12,466 bases of DNA from an uncultured Acidimicrobiaceae bacterium (GTDB lineage: Bacteria; Actinomycetota; Acidimicrobiia; Acidimicrobiales; RAAP-2), in contig CALAYR010000178.1 in assembly GCA_937894805.1 (NCBI GenBank), forward strand, positions 1-12,466. Reading direction: 5' to 3'. A model generated the notes under the pieces. That model did not search any database. It saw only the letters and a program-made list of their open reading frames with translations, and was not told the origin of the DNA. A program made the position numbers and the translations under genes. Shown piece after piece: positions 11,660-12,466 of the stretch; the first letter of the stretch is position 1, and each line of letters starts with the position of its first letter.

Positions 11660-12466
11660 ATGGCCTCAACGTCCTTCGCACCGTTACGCCATCGCAGTTT
11701 TCGCTTGGCTCTGATTAGCTCATTCGTTTCCTCGTCCGGCACGTGGATGCAGTCGGTGGCCATGGGGGTCTATCTTCAAGTCACGACGCACAACGCCGTA
11801 TGGCTGGGCCTCTTGACGCTGGCGGCCTGGCTGCCGAGCGCCGTTGCTTCACCGGTTGGTGGCGCGCTGGCGGATCGGATGAGCCGGGAGCGCATCATTC
11901 AGATCTCGAACGGAGTCATGGCCCTGTGCGCCACCACCCTGGCCGCCCTTTATCTCACGGGCCACCTGCGACCCATTGACGCTGTATTGATTGCCATCGT
12001 TGAGGGTTTTGCGGGAGCTGGATCCTGGGCCAGTTGGCAGTCGTTACTACGAGACCTGGTGGAAACCGATGAGGTGCTGGCGGCAGTCTCCTTGTCATCG
12101 GCCCAGTTCAATCTCGGACGGATCATTGGCCCAATGTTGGCCGGCGTGGTGATGGGGTTTGGTTCAGCGGGATGGTGTTTCGCGATCAACGCTGCAACCT
12201 TCTACTTCGTTGTCGTGATCTACGGATTTGTGAAGAGTCGACCCCGTCAACTCGTTCCACCGGTGGGACATCTCATTGATCAGATTCGCCATGGCGCCAA
12301 GACGGCCATGGCCGTGCGTGGTACTCGCTCGCCCATTTTGAGCATTGCGGTGATCGCCTTCATCATGAGTCCCTTCATCTCGTTTGTTCCGACCATGGCA
12401 ATCGAGGTCTTTCACGCTGGTGAGGTGGGTACGAGTTCCCTCGTCACCGCCCAGGGGATCGGAGCA
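11660..12466 (+). CDS. MFS transporter of the MFS_3 / EntS-like group (5' part)
   Basis: An open frame of 269 codons runs from ATG 11660 to the end of the window with no stop. The N-terminus LRHRSFRLALISSFVSSSGTWMQSVAMG is typical of MFS_3 (DHA3-type) exporters. The TM2-TM3 loop carries GGALADRMSRERI (68-80). A GP-containing motif NLGRIIGPMLAG (151-162) lies in TM5. About seven hydrophobic segments are visible in this half, as expected for a 12-TM protein of roughly 400-420 residues. These transporters export siderophores, macrolides or other small molecules; the substrate cannot be told. A leaderless-type promoter precedes it, divergent from the sirtuin. It belongs to a different MFS subfamily from the DHA2 protein at 1955-3433. 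Confidence 0.88.
   Translation, partial: MASTSFAPLRHRSFRLALISSFVSSSGTWMQSVAMGVYLQVTTHNAVWLGLLTLAAWLPSAVASPVGGALADRMSRERIIQISNGVMALCATTLAALYLTGHLRPIDAVLIAIVEGFAGAGSWASWQSLLRDLVETDEVLAAVSLSSAQFNLGRIIGPMLAGVVMGFGSAGWCFAINAATFYFVVVIYGFVKSRPRQLVPPVGHLIDQIRHGAKTAMAVRGTRSPILSIAVIAFIMSPFISFVPTMAIEVFHAGEVGTSSLVTAQGIGA

Noticed and set aside
1..12466. A defence island, CRISPR array, insertion sequence, prophage or RNA gene
   Set aside because: No repeat arrays, transposase, integrase, nuclease/helicase pairs, tRNA or rRNA signatures were seen; gene content is ordinary core and accessory metabolism.

Overview
The window is a gene-dense stretch of chromosomal housekeeping and metabolic DNA, moderately GC-rich by eye. 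It probably comes from an actinobacterium. The alanine dehydrogenase, sirtuin, DUF5522 protein, IleRS type and abundant leaderless-type promoters fit that phylum. A member of the Acidimicrobiia is my best guess, but no marker here proves it. There are 14 protein genes. No RNA gene, transposon, prophage or CRISPR array was seen, and no gene-free stretch exceeds about 120 bases.

Layout. The left end holds the 3' part of a gamma-aminobutyraldehyde-type aldehyde dehydrogenase, then alanine dehydrogenase (ald), then a 14-TM DHA2-family drug/proton antiporter, all on +. A minus-strand pair follows: a PIG3-like quinone oxidoreductase and a small Cys-rich DUF5522 protein. Divergent from it on + are a BtuE-like glutathione peroxidase and an HxpB-like HAD phosphatase. 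A GNAT acetyltransferase (-) then faces isoleucyl-tRNA synthetase (ileS, +). Next come a MarR regulator (-) divergent from a YceI-family protein (+), with a palindromic operator inside the yceI promoter, followed by a 41-residue membrane protein (+). The right end has a sirtuin (-) divergent from an MFS_3-type transporter (+) that runs off the window. That transporter has no stop codon in the window, so a search requiring a stop would miss it.

Theme. The quinone reductase, glutathione peroxidase and MarR/YceI pair suggest redox or stress handling. The aldehyde dehydrogenase and Ald suggest amine and amino-acid catabolism feeding GABA or pyruvate. These are loose groupings rather than one pathway.

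Most notable. (1) All four tail-to-tail gene junctions overlap by exactly 4 bases through interlocked stop codons. (2) Six genes have a TANNNT hexamer exactly 6 bases before the start codon, the geometry of leaderless transcription; this also relocates the sirtuin start. (3) IleRS carries GLHH in place of the HIGH signature, a variant linked in type-2 IleRS to mupirocin hyper-resistance. (4) The marR/yceI intergenic region contains a perfect 8+8 palindrome between -35 and -10, with a weaker copy 30 bp away over the marR promoter. I did not find evidence for a wholly new multi-gene system such as a defence island.
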